A DNA stretch of 50,332 nt from Opitutia bacterium (GTDB lineage Bacteria > Verrucomicrobiota > Verrucomicrobiia > Opitutales > Opitutaceae): NCBI GenBank assembly GCA_947461205.1, contig CANHJG010000022.1:1-50332 (forward strand), given 5' to 3'. A model generated the notes under the pieces. It was not told the DNA's origin and made no database searches. It saw only the letters and a program-made list of their open reading frames with translations. Made by a program: the position numbers and the translations under genes. Shown in pieces: positions 41,803 through 49,821 of this stretch. Every line of letters starts with the position of its first letter. Position 1 is the stretch's first letter.

Positions 41803-43176
41803 TCAGTCGCGCTTGGCTTTTCGATTCAGCGGAAAATCCGGCGCGTCGGTGCGCGCGGTGGTGAGCAGTCGTTCGAGCGCGGCGGCGATCGCGGGTTCGG
41901 TCCTCGCGACGTCCGTGGATTCACCGACGTCGGTCGCGAGATGGTAGAGTTCGACCGGTCGACCGGGGGCGGCGCGATAGGCCTTCCAATCGCCCCGACG
42001 CACGGCCTGTTGCGGCGCGGCCTCCCAGTAAAAGTGATCGCGCAGAGCCTGTTTGGCCGGCTGCCCGGTGAGCGTCGGCACGAGGGAAACGCCGTCGAGG
42101 CCGGCGGGGATGTTCGCGCCGGCGAGCGTCGCGAAGGTGGGAAACATGTCCGCGAAATCGGAGACGAGCGTGGACTCGCTGCCGCGCGCAATCCGACCCG
42201 GCCAACGCGCGATGAACGGCACGCGGATGCCGCCCTCGTAGAGCGTAAACTTCAGGTCGCGGAGCGGGCCGTTGCTATCGAAAAAATCGGGGTCCTGGCC
42301 GCCGGCAGTGATGGGGCCGTTGTCGCTGGCGAAGACCACGAGGGTGTTGGCCGAAAGTTTCAGTTCGTCGAGCAGATCGAGGAGGCGGCCGATATCGCGG
42401 TCGAGGCGCGTGATCATCGCGGCCCGGGCGGCCCGCGGCTCCTTTTGCGCGGCGTAAGTTTTGGCGCCGGGAAACGGTTTGGGCTCCGGCCATTTGCCGC
42501 GGTATTCCGCGAGGGAGTCCTCGGGCACGGCGACCTCGGCATGCGGGAGCGTGAAGGCGCCGAAAAAGAAAAACGGGCGGTCTTGGTGCCGGCGGACGAA
42601 GTCGAACGTCGCGCGCATGAACAGATCCTGCGAATACACAGCGCGCCCGCCCTCCGCGTTCTCGGGGATTTCGACGCGCTGGCCGTTTTTCCAGAGGTGA
42701 TCGGGATAGTGGGTGTGGGCGTGGCTTTGGTCGATGAAGCCGAAAAACTCGTCGATCCCCTTGGCGGCGGGCGCTCCGGTGCTGTCGAGCTCGCCGAGGC
42801 CCCACTTGCCCACGGCGCCGGTGGCGTAGCCGACCTCCTTGAGCGCCGACGGAAAAGTGCGGTCGGAGGCGCGCAACGGGAGCTTGCTGTTAGCGCGGAT
42901 GAAGGTGTGGCCGCCGTGCAAGCCCGTCATGAGCACGGTGCGCGAGGGCTGGCAGGACGGGGCACCGGCATAGTGCTGGGTGAAACGCATCCCCTCCTGC
43001 GCCATGCGATCCAGACGGGGCGTCCGAATGAGTTTCTGACCGTAGCTGCCGAGATCGCCGTAGCCGAGATCATCGGCGAGCAGGTAAATCAGGTTGGGCT
43101 TGGCGCCTTGCGAAAACGTCGGCGTGGCCACAGCCAGCACGCACCCGGCAAGGAGGGGAAAGCGGAGGGGAATCAT
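41803..43176 (-). CDS. Sulfatase 9: exported arylsulfatase-like, Cys-type (CQPSR)
   Basis: First gene of the eight-gene minus-strand sulfatase run. 457 residues with signal peptide MIPLRFPLLAGCVLAVATPT, metal site PNLIYLLADDLGYGDLGSYG, signature CQPSR (Cys75) then TVLMTGLHGGHTFIRANSKL, GAVGKWGLGELDSTGAPAAK, GIDEFFGFIDQSHAHTHYPD, FFFGAFTLPHAEVAVPEDS and LVVFASDNGPITAGG. The LHGGHTFIRAN segment and the following FxYxDQ-like stretch mark a common bacterial arylsulfatase subgroup. It ends PLNRKAKRD, a short basic tail. The start chosen is ATG 43176. Transcription of the run would begin in the 191-bp gap shared with the divergent MipA/OmpV gene. Confidence 0.93.
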   Translation of the reverse strand: MIPLRFPLLAGCVLAVATPTFSQGAKPNLIYLLADDLGYGDLGSYGQKLIRTPRLDRMAQEGMRFTQHYAGAPSCQPSRTVLMTGLHGGHTFIRANSKLPLRASDRTFPSALKEVGYATGAVGKWGLGELDSTGAPAAKGIDEFFGFIDQSHAHTHYPDHLWKNGQRVEIPENAEGGRAVYSQDLFMRATFDFVRRHQDRPFFFFGAFTLPHAEVAVPEDSLAEYRGKWPEPKPFPGAKTYAAQKEPRAARAAMITRLDRDIGRLLDLLDELKLSANTLVVFASDNGPITAGGQDPDFFDSNGPLRDLKFTLYEGGIRVPFIARWPGRIARGSESTLVSDFADMFPTFATLAGANIPAGLDGVSLVPTLTGQPAKQALRDHFYWEAAPQQAVRRGDWKAYRAAPGRPVELYHLATDVGESTDVARTEPAIAAALERLLTTARTDAPDFPLNRKAKRD

Positions 43177-43367
43177 GGAGGGGAGCGCGACGATGGAGCG
43201 GGCGTCATGCGTGGGGCAATCTTCTTTGCCTGACTGTTCCGCGATGGAGGGAGCGGCGGAGCCGAAGGACCGGAACCCCATGCTGCGGTGCCCTTCAGTT
43301 CCGCGCTGCGCGCCAAAAACTGGGTGGAATTGCTTGCGATTCGCCGCCCACAATCTCTCTTCCGCGG

Positions 43368-44237
43368 ATGCGTCTCATTTCTGCCCTGCTCTGCTGTGTG
43401 GCTCCCCTCTCATTCGTGGCCTCGTCCGCCCTTAGCCAGGAGAGTTCGATCGCATCGTTGAGCCGCGCCAGTGATGGGCGAGGCCGACCCCTGTGGGAGG
43501 CTGGCTTGGCGGGCATCGGGGGTTATGTCGTCGACTATCCGGGTGCGGCCCAATCGCGTTTCCGCGGCTTTCCCGTGCCGTATTTTATTTACCGCGGAGA
43601 TGTCCTGCGCGCCGGCGACGGCGGCATTCTGCGCGGACGATTTCAAATTAACGACAGGCTGGAGTTCGACCTAAGTTTCGGCGGTTCGCTCAACGCCGAT
43701 TCCGACAAGAACACGCTGCGCCAGGGACTCCCCGATTTGGATTTCCTCGCCGAGATCGGGCCGCAACTAACTTGGCGGGCCTGGCAAGAAAAGGATCGCT
43801 CGGTGACGGTCAATCTACCCATGCGTGCCTCCATCTCGCTGGGGGACGGGGGCGTGCAGTCGCAGGGCTTTGTGCTCAATCCCCGGGTAACCTACCGTGA
43901 TCGGGTCTTTATCGGCGGCACGACGCTGTCGCTCGGCGTGGGCCCGATTTTCGCCTCCGAGCGGCTGATGGATTATTTCTACGAAGTGCGCCCGCAATAT
44001 GCCTTGCGCGACCGTCCCGCCTACGACGCCACGTCGGGCTATCTCGGCACGGAAGTCTCCGTCGGAATAACCCGCGTGCTCACGCCGCAGGTCCGCCTTT
44101 TTACCGGCGCGCAAATCGGCGTCTTTAGCGGAGCGACCAATCGCGGCAGCACGCTGCTCGCCCGCGAAACCAATTGGAATTTAGCCTTTGGTCTCGCGTG
44201 GGCAATTTGGGAAAGCGATCGCCGCTCGAAGGAGTAG
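43368..44237 (+). CDS. MipA/OmpV-family outer-membrane protein
   Basis: Predicted 289-residue outer-membrane beta-barrel with a signal peptide (MRLISALLCCVAPLSFVASS, cleavage near ALSQ). Family features are WEAGLAGIGGYVVDYPGAAQ, FRGFPVPYFIYRGDVLRAGD, GRFQINDRLEFDLSFGGSLN and the late SVGITRVLTPQVRLFTGAQ with LAFGLAWAIW. MipA/OmpV proteins scaffold murein enzymes or act as envelope or channel proteins. Here the position between two sulfatase blocks suggests an outer-membrane role in the same process, but this is inference. It is divergent from sulfatase 9 and convergent with the broken amidohydrolase gene, 39 bp between stops. The 191-bp upstream gap contains only weak promoter-like sequence (TTGCTT, then AATCTC). 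Confidence 0.88.
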   Translation: MRLISALLCCVAPLSFVASSALSQESSIASLSRASDGRGRPLWEAGLAGIGGYVVDYPGAAQSRFRGFPVPYFIYRGDVLRAGDGGILRGRFQINDRLEFDLSFGGSLNADSDKNTLRQGLPDLDFLAEIGPQLTWRAWQEKDRSVTVNLPMRASISLGDGGVQSQGFVLNPRVTYRDRVFIGGTTLSLGVGPIFASERLMDYFYEVRPQYALRDRPAYDATSGYLGTEVSVGITRVLTPQVRLFTGAQIGVFSGATNRGSTLLARETNWNLAFGLAWAIWESDRRSKE

Positions 44238-44276
44238 TCGGGCGTTTTTTGCGCCTCACCCGCGGCAACGTTTCCT

Positions 44277-45219
44277 TCAGGCCAAGACGCCATAAACGCG
44301 GGTCGCATTTCCGGAGAAATACGCCCGGGCGGCGGTGGCTCCCTTGGTGTCAACGTAGGAACGCACGACCTCGAGTACCGTCGCGTAGCTCGCAAAGCGG
44401 GTGCAGACGGGCCAGTTGCTGCCAAAAATCACCCGCTCGCCGCCGAAGCGTGACCACACGGCGTCGAGCGTGGGCCGATAATAGGCCGCGTCGGCCGGTG
44501 CCGTGCCATCGGCGCGACCGGTGCCTTCGACCAGACCGCTGACCTTCATCACGACGTTGCGCTCGGCCGCACACGCGTCGAGACCCGCCAGCCACGCCGC
44601 GGGCGGAGCCTGCCCATCGATGCGGACGTTTGCGCAGTGATTAAGGATAATGCGCAGATCGGGTACGGCCCGAGCGATGATCGCGATACTCAGCAGACCG
44701 GGAGGGCTGACGTTGACATCGAGACTGAGCCCGCGCTCGGCCAACAGCCGCAGGTCGCGCAGCGTCGCGGCGTCATCCGACCTGAGCGGTCCCTCCCACG
44801 TGCCGGCCCGGATGCCGCGAAACAACCGCTGGCGAGCATACCGGGCGAGGTGGTCGGCGAAGCCCGGGCGTCCGGGTTTGAGGTGACCGACGACGCCCAG
44901 AATCGGCGAACCCGGGACCGCGAGATCGAGCAGCCATTGGTTGTCCTCTTCGCGGGTGCTGGCTTCGACGACGACGGTTCCGGCCACGCCGAGCGGACGC
45001 GTGAGCCGCAAGAATTCGTCGGGCAACACCGGCCGATACAACAGGGCATTCGCCTTGGGTGGCCACGGCACGCCCGCCGCGCGAGTGGGATCGTAGCAGT
45101 GTGTGTGTGTCGAGGATGGGGACCGCCGCGGCCGGCGCGGTCGCGTGGCAGCCACCGAGGGCGGCGGCGGCACCGGTCGCGGCGGCGAGAAACTGGCGGC
45201 GATTGAGGGGTGGGGTCAC
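44277..45219 (-). pseudogene. Tat-type amidohydrolase (COG3618, lactonase-like), frameshifted in an AC repeat
   Basis: From GTG 45219 the frame gives a twin-arginine signal (NRRQFLAAATGAAAALGGC, with a lipobox-like LGGC), then AVPILDTHT. It then shifts, and the adjacent frame continues HCYDPTRAAGVPWPPKANAL, LYRPVLPDEFLRL through IILNHCANVRIDG, VVMKVSGLVEG, FGSNWPVCTRF and YFSGNATRVYGVLA. Joined, it would be a roughly 313-residue TIM-barrel hydrolase of the family that includes fuconolactonase and pyrone-dicarboxylate lactonase. The break is in the codons of the HxH metal motif DTHTH: the DNA has six AC units and seven would restore the frame. It lies 137 bp after sulfatase 10 on the same strand. 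Real frameshift, phase variation and sequencing error all remain possible. Confidence 0.85.
45099..45110. repeat. (GT)6 dinucleotide repeat at the amidohydrolase frameshift
   Basis: Six GT units on the plus strand ((AC)6 in the gene). They encode the metal-binding Thr-His codons of the amidohydrolase and mark the exact place where the reading frame changes. Gain of one unit restores the full frame. Confidence 0.95.
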
Positions 45220-45356
45220 AACGTTGTTTTGCCCCGGCCACGCGGGCGGGGCAAGGCGCACGTCCGCAGTGCGGCGATTGCCGCGAGAACTTCCCGCGCC
45301 GGCCGCGGTCGTTGGTGAGTGTGTCGCCCGTGATCCCGCCGGTCGCGCGGTCGCGA

Positions 45357-46700
45357 TCAGTCTTCGCCGCCCTTTTTGCTGGCCTTGGATGCGACGTGTT
45401 CGGCGAGCGGTTTCGGGCGCGCCTTCGCATATTGATCGAGGACAGACTGGAGTTTTTTGGCCTCGGCGGCGGCGGAACCGGACAGCGACGATACGGCGAG
45501 GGGCTTCTGTTCAAAGCGATCGGTCGTCAGGTCGTAGAGTTTGCCATCGCGGTGCAGCTTGTGCGTCACGCTCTGGGCATATTCGTGCGTCGCCGTCGGA
45601 CCGCCGTTGCGCGCATACCAGACGTAGTAGGCTTCGCGCGGCTGACCTCGTTGGCCGAGTAACTGCGGCAGGAACGTGCGACCATCAATCTGCAGCGCGG
45701 CGGGCACCGTAGTGCCGACGGCGTCGCACAGGGTCGGAAAAAAATCGACGCTGGAAATAATGTCGGCGTTGACGCGGCCGGCCGGAATTTTGGCCGGCCA
45801 GTTGGCGATGAAGGGCACGTGGTTCCCCCGCACCGTGCCGGTGCCTTTGCCGCCCGGATAATTGGTGCCCTTGAAGCGCGAGGTTACGCTGACGCCGGTG
45901 CCGTTGTCGCCGATGAACATCACGAGGGTGTTCTCGCGCAGGCCGAGTTCGTCGAGCTTCGCCACGAGCTGGCCAATCATCTTGTCCATGTAGGCGGTCA
46001 TGTCGGCAAAGTGCTTCACGTCCCGCTGCGCCTGCTCGCTCTTGGTCTGCGGGTCCCATTCGGGGCTGTCGGGCGTGGGCTGAAACGGGTCGTGGGTGAG
46101 CGTCATCGGGTAGTAGAGCAGGAATGGTTGCGCGCGGTGGCGCGTGATGAAATCGAGCGCGAAATCGTTGAGGAGTTTCGGGCCGTATTCTCCTTTGCCA
46201 TAGTCGATCTCCTCGCCATTGAGCTCGAGACCCGGATTTGCATAACGCGGGGGGCGGCGGGTTTGTTGCCAGAGGAAGGATTCGTCGAAGCCAAAGTGCT
46301 GCGGCAGGCCTTTGGTCTTGTCCAACTGGAGCTGCCATTTGCCGCAGATGCCGGTGGCGTAGCCCGCCTGTTTGAGGAGCTGGCCGAACGTGGTGGCCTT
46401 CGGATCGAGGAGGCCAAATTCAATGTAGTTTCGAACATTGTAGATGCCGGTCATCAATTGCGCGCGCGTCGGCGTGCACAGCGGCTGCACGTAGCAGTTT
46501 TCGAAACGCATGCCGCTGGCGGCGAGGCGGTCGAGATGCGGCGTTTGGTAGGACTGCCCGCCGTTGGCCGTGACCGCTTCGTAGCCGAAGTCGTCGGCCA
46601 TGATGAGGACGATGTTGGGCTTGCGCTCGGCGGCGAAAGCGGTGGCGGCGAGCGTGAGGACAAAGAGACCGGCGAAAATGCGAGGTGGGGAATGTTTCAT
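45357..46700 (-). CDS. Sulfatase 10: exported arylsulfatase-like, Cys-type (CTPTR)
   Basis: Exported type I sulfatase of 447 residues, third gene of the run 12-11-10. Signal peptide (IFAGLFVLTLAATAFAAE), metal site PNIVLIMADDFGYEAVTANG, signature CTPTR (Cys75) in VQPLCTPTRAQLMTGIYNVR with NYIEFG, ICGKWQLQLDKTKGLPQHFG, YYPMTLTHDPFQPTPDS and LVMFIGDNGTGVSV. The NVRNYIEFG element marks a recognised arylsulfatase subgroup. The C-terminus is lysine-rich (AKARPKPLAEHVASKASKKG). ATG 46700 is chosen because it opens the signal peptide; the longer frame upstream is antisense of sulfatase 11. It lies 37 bp after sulfatase 11. Confidence 0.93.
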   Translation of the reverse strand: MKHSPPRIFAGLFVLTLAATAFAAERKPNIVLIMADDFGYEAVTANGGQSYQTPHLDRLAASGMRFENCYVQPLCTPTRAQLMTGIYNVRNYIEFGLLDPKATTFGQLLKQAGYATGICGKWQLQLDKTKGLPQHFGFDESFLWQQTRRPPRYANPGLELNGEEIDYGKGEYGPKLLNDFALDFITRHRAQPFLLYYPMTLTHDPFQPTPDSPEWDPQTKSEQAQRDVKHFADMTAYMDKMIGQLVAKLDELGLRENTLVMFIGDNGTGVSVTSRFKGTNYPGGKGTGTVRGNHVPFIANWPAKIPAGRVNADIISSVDFFPTLCDAVGTTVPAALQIDGRTFLPQLLGQRGQPREAYYVWYARNGGPTATHEYAQSVTHKLHRDGKLYDLTTDRFEQKPLAVSSLSGSAAAEAKKLQSVLDQYAKARPKPLAEHVASKASKKGGED

Positions 46701-46737
46701 GGGTGTGAAAATGGGGGGATACGCAGTCAACTCGGAC

Positions 46738-48336
46738 TCACGGAGCCACGACGATCGGCGCCCAGGTGCCATCGATGAGCTCCGGGACTTTGCCGGACGG
46801 AGGAAACGTGGTTTTGACGGCCGCCTGCAGCTGCGCGGAAAGCGTAGCCACAGTGGTCGCATGCGCGGGCAGGGTCGCGAGGTTGGTGAGTTCGCGGGGA
46901 TCGTTGTCGTGGTCGTAGAGCTCGCGGCCTTGTTTGCCGGCATCCCACTCGGTGTAGCGCCACCGCGGGGTCCGCAGACTGTAGCCGGAGAAGCGTCCAC
47001 CGCCCGACTCGCTTTTCGTCGCCGCAGCCTTGCCCTTGCCTTTGCCTGCCGCCGCAGCGGGGCCGCGGTTCACCTGCGTGAGCGCCCAACCACGACCGGT
47101 CGCGGACGGATCGCGCAACAGCGGCACGAGGCTCTGACCTTGAAGGTTGGAGGGCGGTTTCACGCCGGCGAGTTCGGCGAGCGTCGGGAAAAGATCGAGC
47201 TGGCTGACGGGTGAGGCGGCGACGGATTTTCCTTTCGAGACGCCGGGGGCCACGATGAGGAGCGGCACGCGGGCGCTTTCCTCGAACACGCTTTGTTTCT
47301 GCCAGAGGCCGTGTTCGCCAGTGTGGTAGCCGTGGTCGCTGGTGAAGACGATGATGGTGCTCTCCGCGAGGCCGAGGCGATCGAGCGCGGCGACGACCCG
47401 GCCGACTTGGGCGTCCATGAAACTGATACTGGCGTAGTAGCCCTGGAGGGCGGCGCGGCGCTGGTCGTCGGTCATGGTGTCCTGCTCGCGTTTGTAGCTC
47501 GCGAGGCCGGCGGGCGGGATGTCGGCCTGATCCTCTTTGATGTTGGGCACGATGCGCATTTTCTCGCGCGGGTAGTAGCCGTAGTAGGGATCTTTCGGGG
47601 CGACGTAGGGGGTGTGCGGACGGAAGAATCCGACGGCGAGGAAGAAGGGCCGTTGGCGTTGTTTCGCGCAGCGTTCAAGCACCCACTCGGCGTCGGCGGC
47701 GAGCATGGCGTCGGTGTGGTGCTCATCGCTTTTGGGCGAGGCGTACCAGCTGACCGTGCCGCCAAACTGGCCGGGAGTGAGCGTCGTGATTTTCGGATGT
47801 TCCTCGGTGCGATCGACGCCGGCGGGGTTGATGGCGAGTTCCCAGGAAGCGGGATCGTCGTGGCCGGCGGTGCCGACCGAGTTGGGCACGTTGTAGTGGT
47901 AGAGCTTGCCGATCCGACCGGCGAACCAGCCCTGTTGGCGGAAGGCCTGGGACAAACTGAGCTGCTCGGGGATGGTCTGCCGGAAAATCAGTGAATTACC
48001 TTGGATGCCGGTGCTGTTCGGGTAGAGCCCGGTGAGCATCGAATTGCGGCTGGGTCCACAGAGCGGATACGTGCAATACGCGCGGTCGAAGCGGACGCCG
48101 CGCGCGGCGAGCTGGTCGATATGCGGGGTGCGGGCGAGCGGATCGCCGTAGGCGCCGAGCATGTTGTTCAGATCGTCGGCGATCAGGAAGAGGACGTTTT
48201 TCGCGCCGGTCGGGGCGGCGGCCGCGGCCGCCGGAAGGGGGAGTGTGGCGGAGAAGGAGACCAGAAGAGACAGCGCGAGGGAGAACAGGAGGCTGGCCTT
48301 GGTGCGTGGTAAAGCGGGAGCGGCGGGCGATATCAT
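46738..48336 (-). CDS. Sulfatase 11: exported, iduronate-2-sulfatase-like, Cys-type (CGPSR)
   Basis: Exported type I sulfatase of 532 residues. A longer than usual signal region (LLFSLALSLLVSFSATLPLP, ending in an Ala run) precedes the metal site NVLFLIADDLNNMLGAYGDP. The signature is CGPSR (Cys93) in YPLCGPSRNSMLTGLYPNST. GRIGKLYHYNVP, FFLAVGFFRPHTPYVAPKDP and ISFMDAQVGRVVAALDRLGL with VFTSDHGYHTGEHGLWQKQS place it in the iduronate-2-sulfatase-like branch. A basic low-complexity loop (GPAAAAGKGKGKAAATKSES) interrupts the C-terminal part near residues 425-445. It lies 18 bp after sulfatase 12. Substrate likely a sulfated uronic acid or related sugar, as inference. Confidence 0.93.
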   Translation of the reverse strand: MISPAAPALPRTKASLLFSLALSLLVSFSATLPLPAAAAAAPTGAKNVLFLIADDLNNMLGAYGDPLARTPHIDQLAARGVRFDRAYCTYPLCGPSRNSMLTGLYPNSTGIQGNSLIFRQTIPEQLSLSQAFRQQGWFAGRIGKLYHYNVPNSVGTAGHDDPASWELAINPAGVDRTEEHPKITTLTPGQFGGTVSWYASPKSDEHHTDAMLAADAEWVLERCAKQRQRPFFLAVGFFRPHTPYVAPKDPYYGYYPREKMRIVPNIKEDQADIPPAGLASYKREQDTMTDDQRRAALQGYYASISFMDAQVGRVVAALDRLGLAESTIIVFTSDHGYHTGEHGLWQKQSVFEESARVPLLIVAPGVSKGKSVAASPVSQLDLFPTLAELAGVKPPSNLQGQSLVPLLRDPSATGRGWALTQVNRGPAAAAGKGKGKAAATKSESGGGRFSGYSLRTPRWRYTEWDAGKQGRELYDHDNDPRELTNLATLPAHATTVATLSAQLQAAVKTTFPPSGKVPELIDGTWAPIVVAP

Positions 48337-48354
48337 GATGGTGGGGGGGGCGGT

Positions 48355-49821
48355 TCAGAGTTTGTTTTTCCTGGCGGCGTTTGAAGCCGGAGCCTGGAGG
48401 GGCGGGACGAGTGCGAGTTGGGCTTGGAGTTCGCTCACGACGTCGGCGTGGGCGGCGGCGACGTTGCGGGTTTCGAGCGGATCGTGGGCGTAGTCGAACA
48501 GCTCGACCTGCGGGGCGCCGTCGTTGGCGCGCGTGATGATGAGGCGCCAGCGGTCGGTGCGGATCGTGCGACCGGCATCCTGCCAAAAGGCGCGGGCGGG
48601 TTTTGCGGCCGGCGCGGCCGGGCGGTCGAGTTGCGCGCGCAGGCTGCGGCCGTCGAGCTGGGCCGGGGTGGGCAGGCCACAGAGATCGGTGAGCGTGGGA
48701 AAGATATCGACGGTCTCGACGAGGGCGGTGCTCGTGGACCCGGCTTGGGTGAGTCCGGGGGCGCGAATCAGGAGCGGTGAGCGCAGGGCGTTTTCATAGA
48801 GGCAGTGCTTACCCCAGATCGCGTGTTCGCCGAGCAGAAAGCCGTGGTCGCTCCACACGACGACGATGGTGTTGCCGGCGGGGTCGAGGACCTTCAAGGC
48901 GTCGAGCAGGCGCCCCACTTGGGCGTCCACGTAGCTCACACTCGCGGCATAGGCGCGCCGCACTTCGCGCGTGTAGGCGGCATCCTGATCCGGCTCGCGG
49001 CCGCCATGGCCGTAGTTTTTGCGAAATTCGCCGCTCGGGTGCCAGCCCGACGGCCACGCCGGCTTGGCCGCGGCCGCCGGTTCGAGGGCGGGGATTTTCT
49101 GCGGGTCATGGAGATCGAAGTAACGCTTCGGTGCGGCGAACGGCAGATGAGGCTTAAAGAACCCGACGGCGAAAAACCACGGTTCGGAGGAACGCGCGAA
49201 TTCGCGGAGATTTTTCACCGCCTCATCGGCCACCCAGGCGTCGGGGTAGGCGGAGTCGGGTCCGTCGAAGGCTTCGAGCGGCGGCGTCTTGCCGGAAATG
49301 CGCGGCACGCCATTGGCGTAGCCGTGCATGAGGTGCTCCGCTTCCTTCCAGGGAGTCGGGGGAATCCAAGAACGCGTCCAAGAGCCGGGCAATTCCTCGG
49401 GGCCCTCATTCCACAGGTGGCCGGTGCGACCGCCGGGATGATGCGTGATTTTGCCGAGCGCGTAGGTACGGTAGCCGTGGCGCTGAAACCAGGCGGGCAA
49501 ATTGCCGTCGCCCCACGAGGGGTGCGTCGCGGCGATCCCGCCATTGCCCACGTGGGCCGGATCGCTTGGGTAGCGACCGCGCAATAGGGCGGCCCGCGAC
49601 GCGCCGCACGTCGGGACCTGCACGTAATGGTGTGTAAAGATGCGCGCGGAAGTGGCGAAGGCATCGAGTTGCGGTGTGCGGGCGTGGGCGACGCCCAGGG
49701 CACCGAGATCGTTGCGCAGATCGTCGATGGCGATGAAGAGCACGTTGGGGCGCGGTCGGTCGGCCGCGGGGGCGCCGGGCAGGGCGGCGAGCAGGAGGCC
49801 GACGAGGAGGAGGTTTTTCAT
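48355..49821 (-). CDS. Sulfatase 12: exported, iduronate-2-sulfatase-like, variant signature CGASR
   Basis: First gene of the second sulfatase run. 488 residues with signal peptide MKNLLLVGLLLAALPGAPAA, metal site NVLFIAIDDLRNDLGALGVA, and signature CGASR (Cys72) in VQVPTCGASRAALLRGRYPS. The proline of CxPxR is alanine, a variant I recall in a sulfatase group with TCGASR. Further motifs are ALGKITHHPGGRTGH, WFFAVGFFKPHLPFAAPKRY, VSYVDAQVGRLLDALKVLDP and VVVWSDHGFLLGEHAIWGKH, typical of the iduronate-2-sulfatase-like branch. It ends in ASNAARKNKL, a short basic tail. The leader (CGCACTCCT before ATG) has no Shine-Dalgarno match. Activity depends on a formylglycine system not seen here. Confidence 0.92.
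   Translation of the reverse strand: MKNLLLVGLLLAALPGAPAADRPRPNVLFIAIDDLRNDLGALGVAHARTPQLDAFATSARIFTHHYVQVPTCGASRAALLRGRYPSDPAHVGNGGIAATHPSWGDGNLPAWFQRHGYRTYALGKITHHPGGRTGHLWNEGPEELPGSWTRSWIPPTPWKEAEHLMHGYANGVPRISGKTPPLEAFDGPDSAYPDAWVADEAVKNLREFARSSEPWFFAVGFFKPHLPFAAPKRYFDLHDPQKIPALEPAAAAKPAWPSGWHPSGEFRKNYGHGGREPDQDAAYTREVRRAYAASVSYVDAQVGRLLDALKVLDPAGNTIVVVWSDHGFLLGEHAIWGKHCLYENALRSPLLIRAPGLTQAGSTSTALVETVDIFPTLTDLCGLPTPAQLDGRSLRAQLDRPAAPAAKPARAFWQDAGRTIRTDRWRLIITRANDGAPQVELFDYAHDPLETRNVAAAHADVVSELQAQLALVPPLQAPASNAARKNKL

Noticed and set aside
26631-49821. CRISPR array or insertion sequence in the accessory region
   Set aside because: No regularly spaced direct repeats, transposase genes or terminal inverted repeats were seen; the repeated sequence impressions come from conserved sulfatase motifs.
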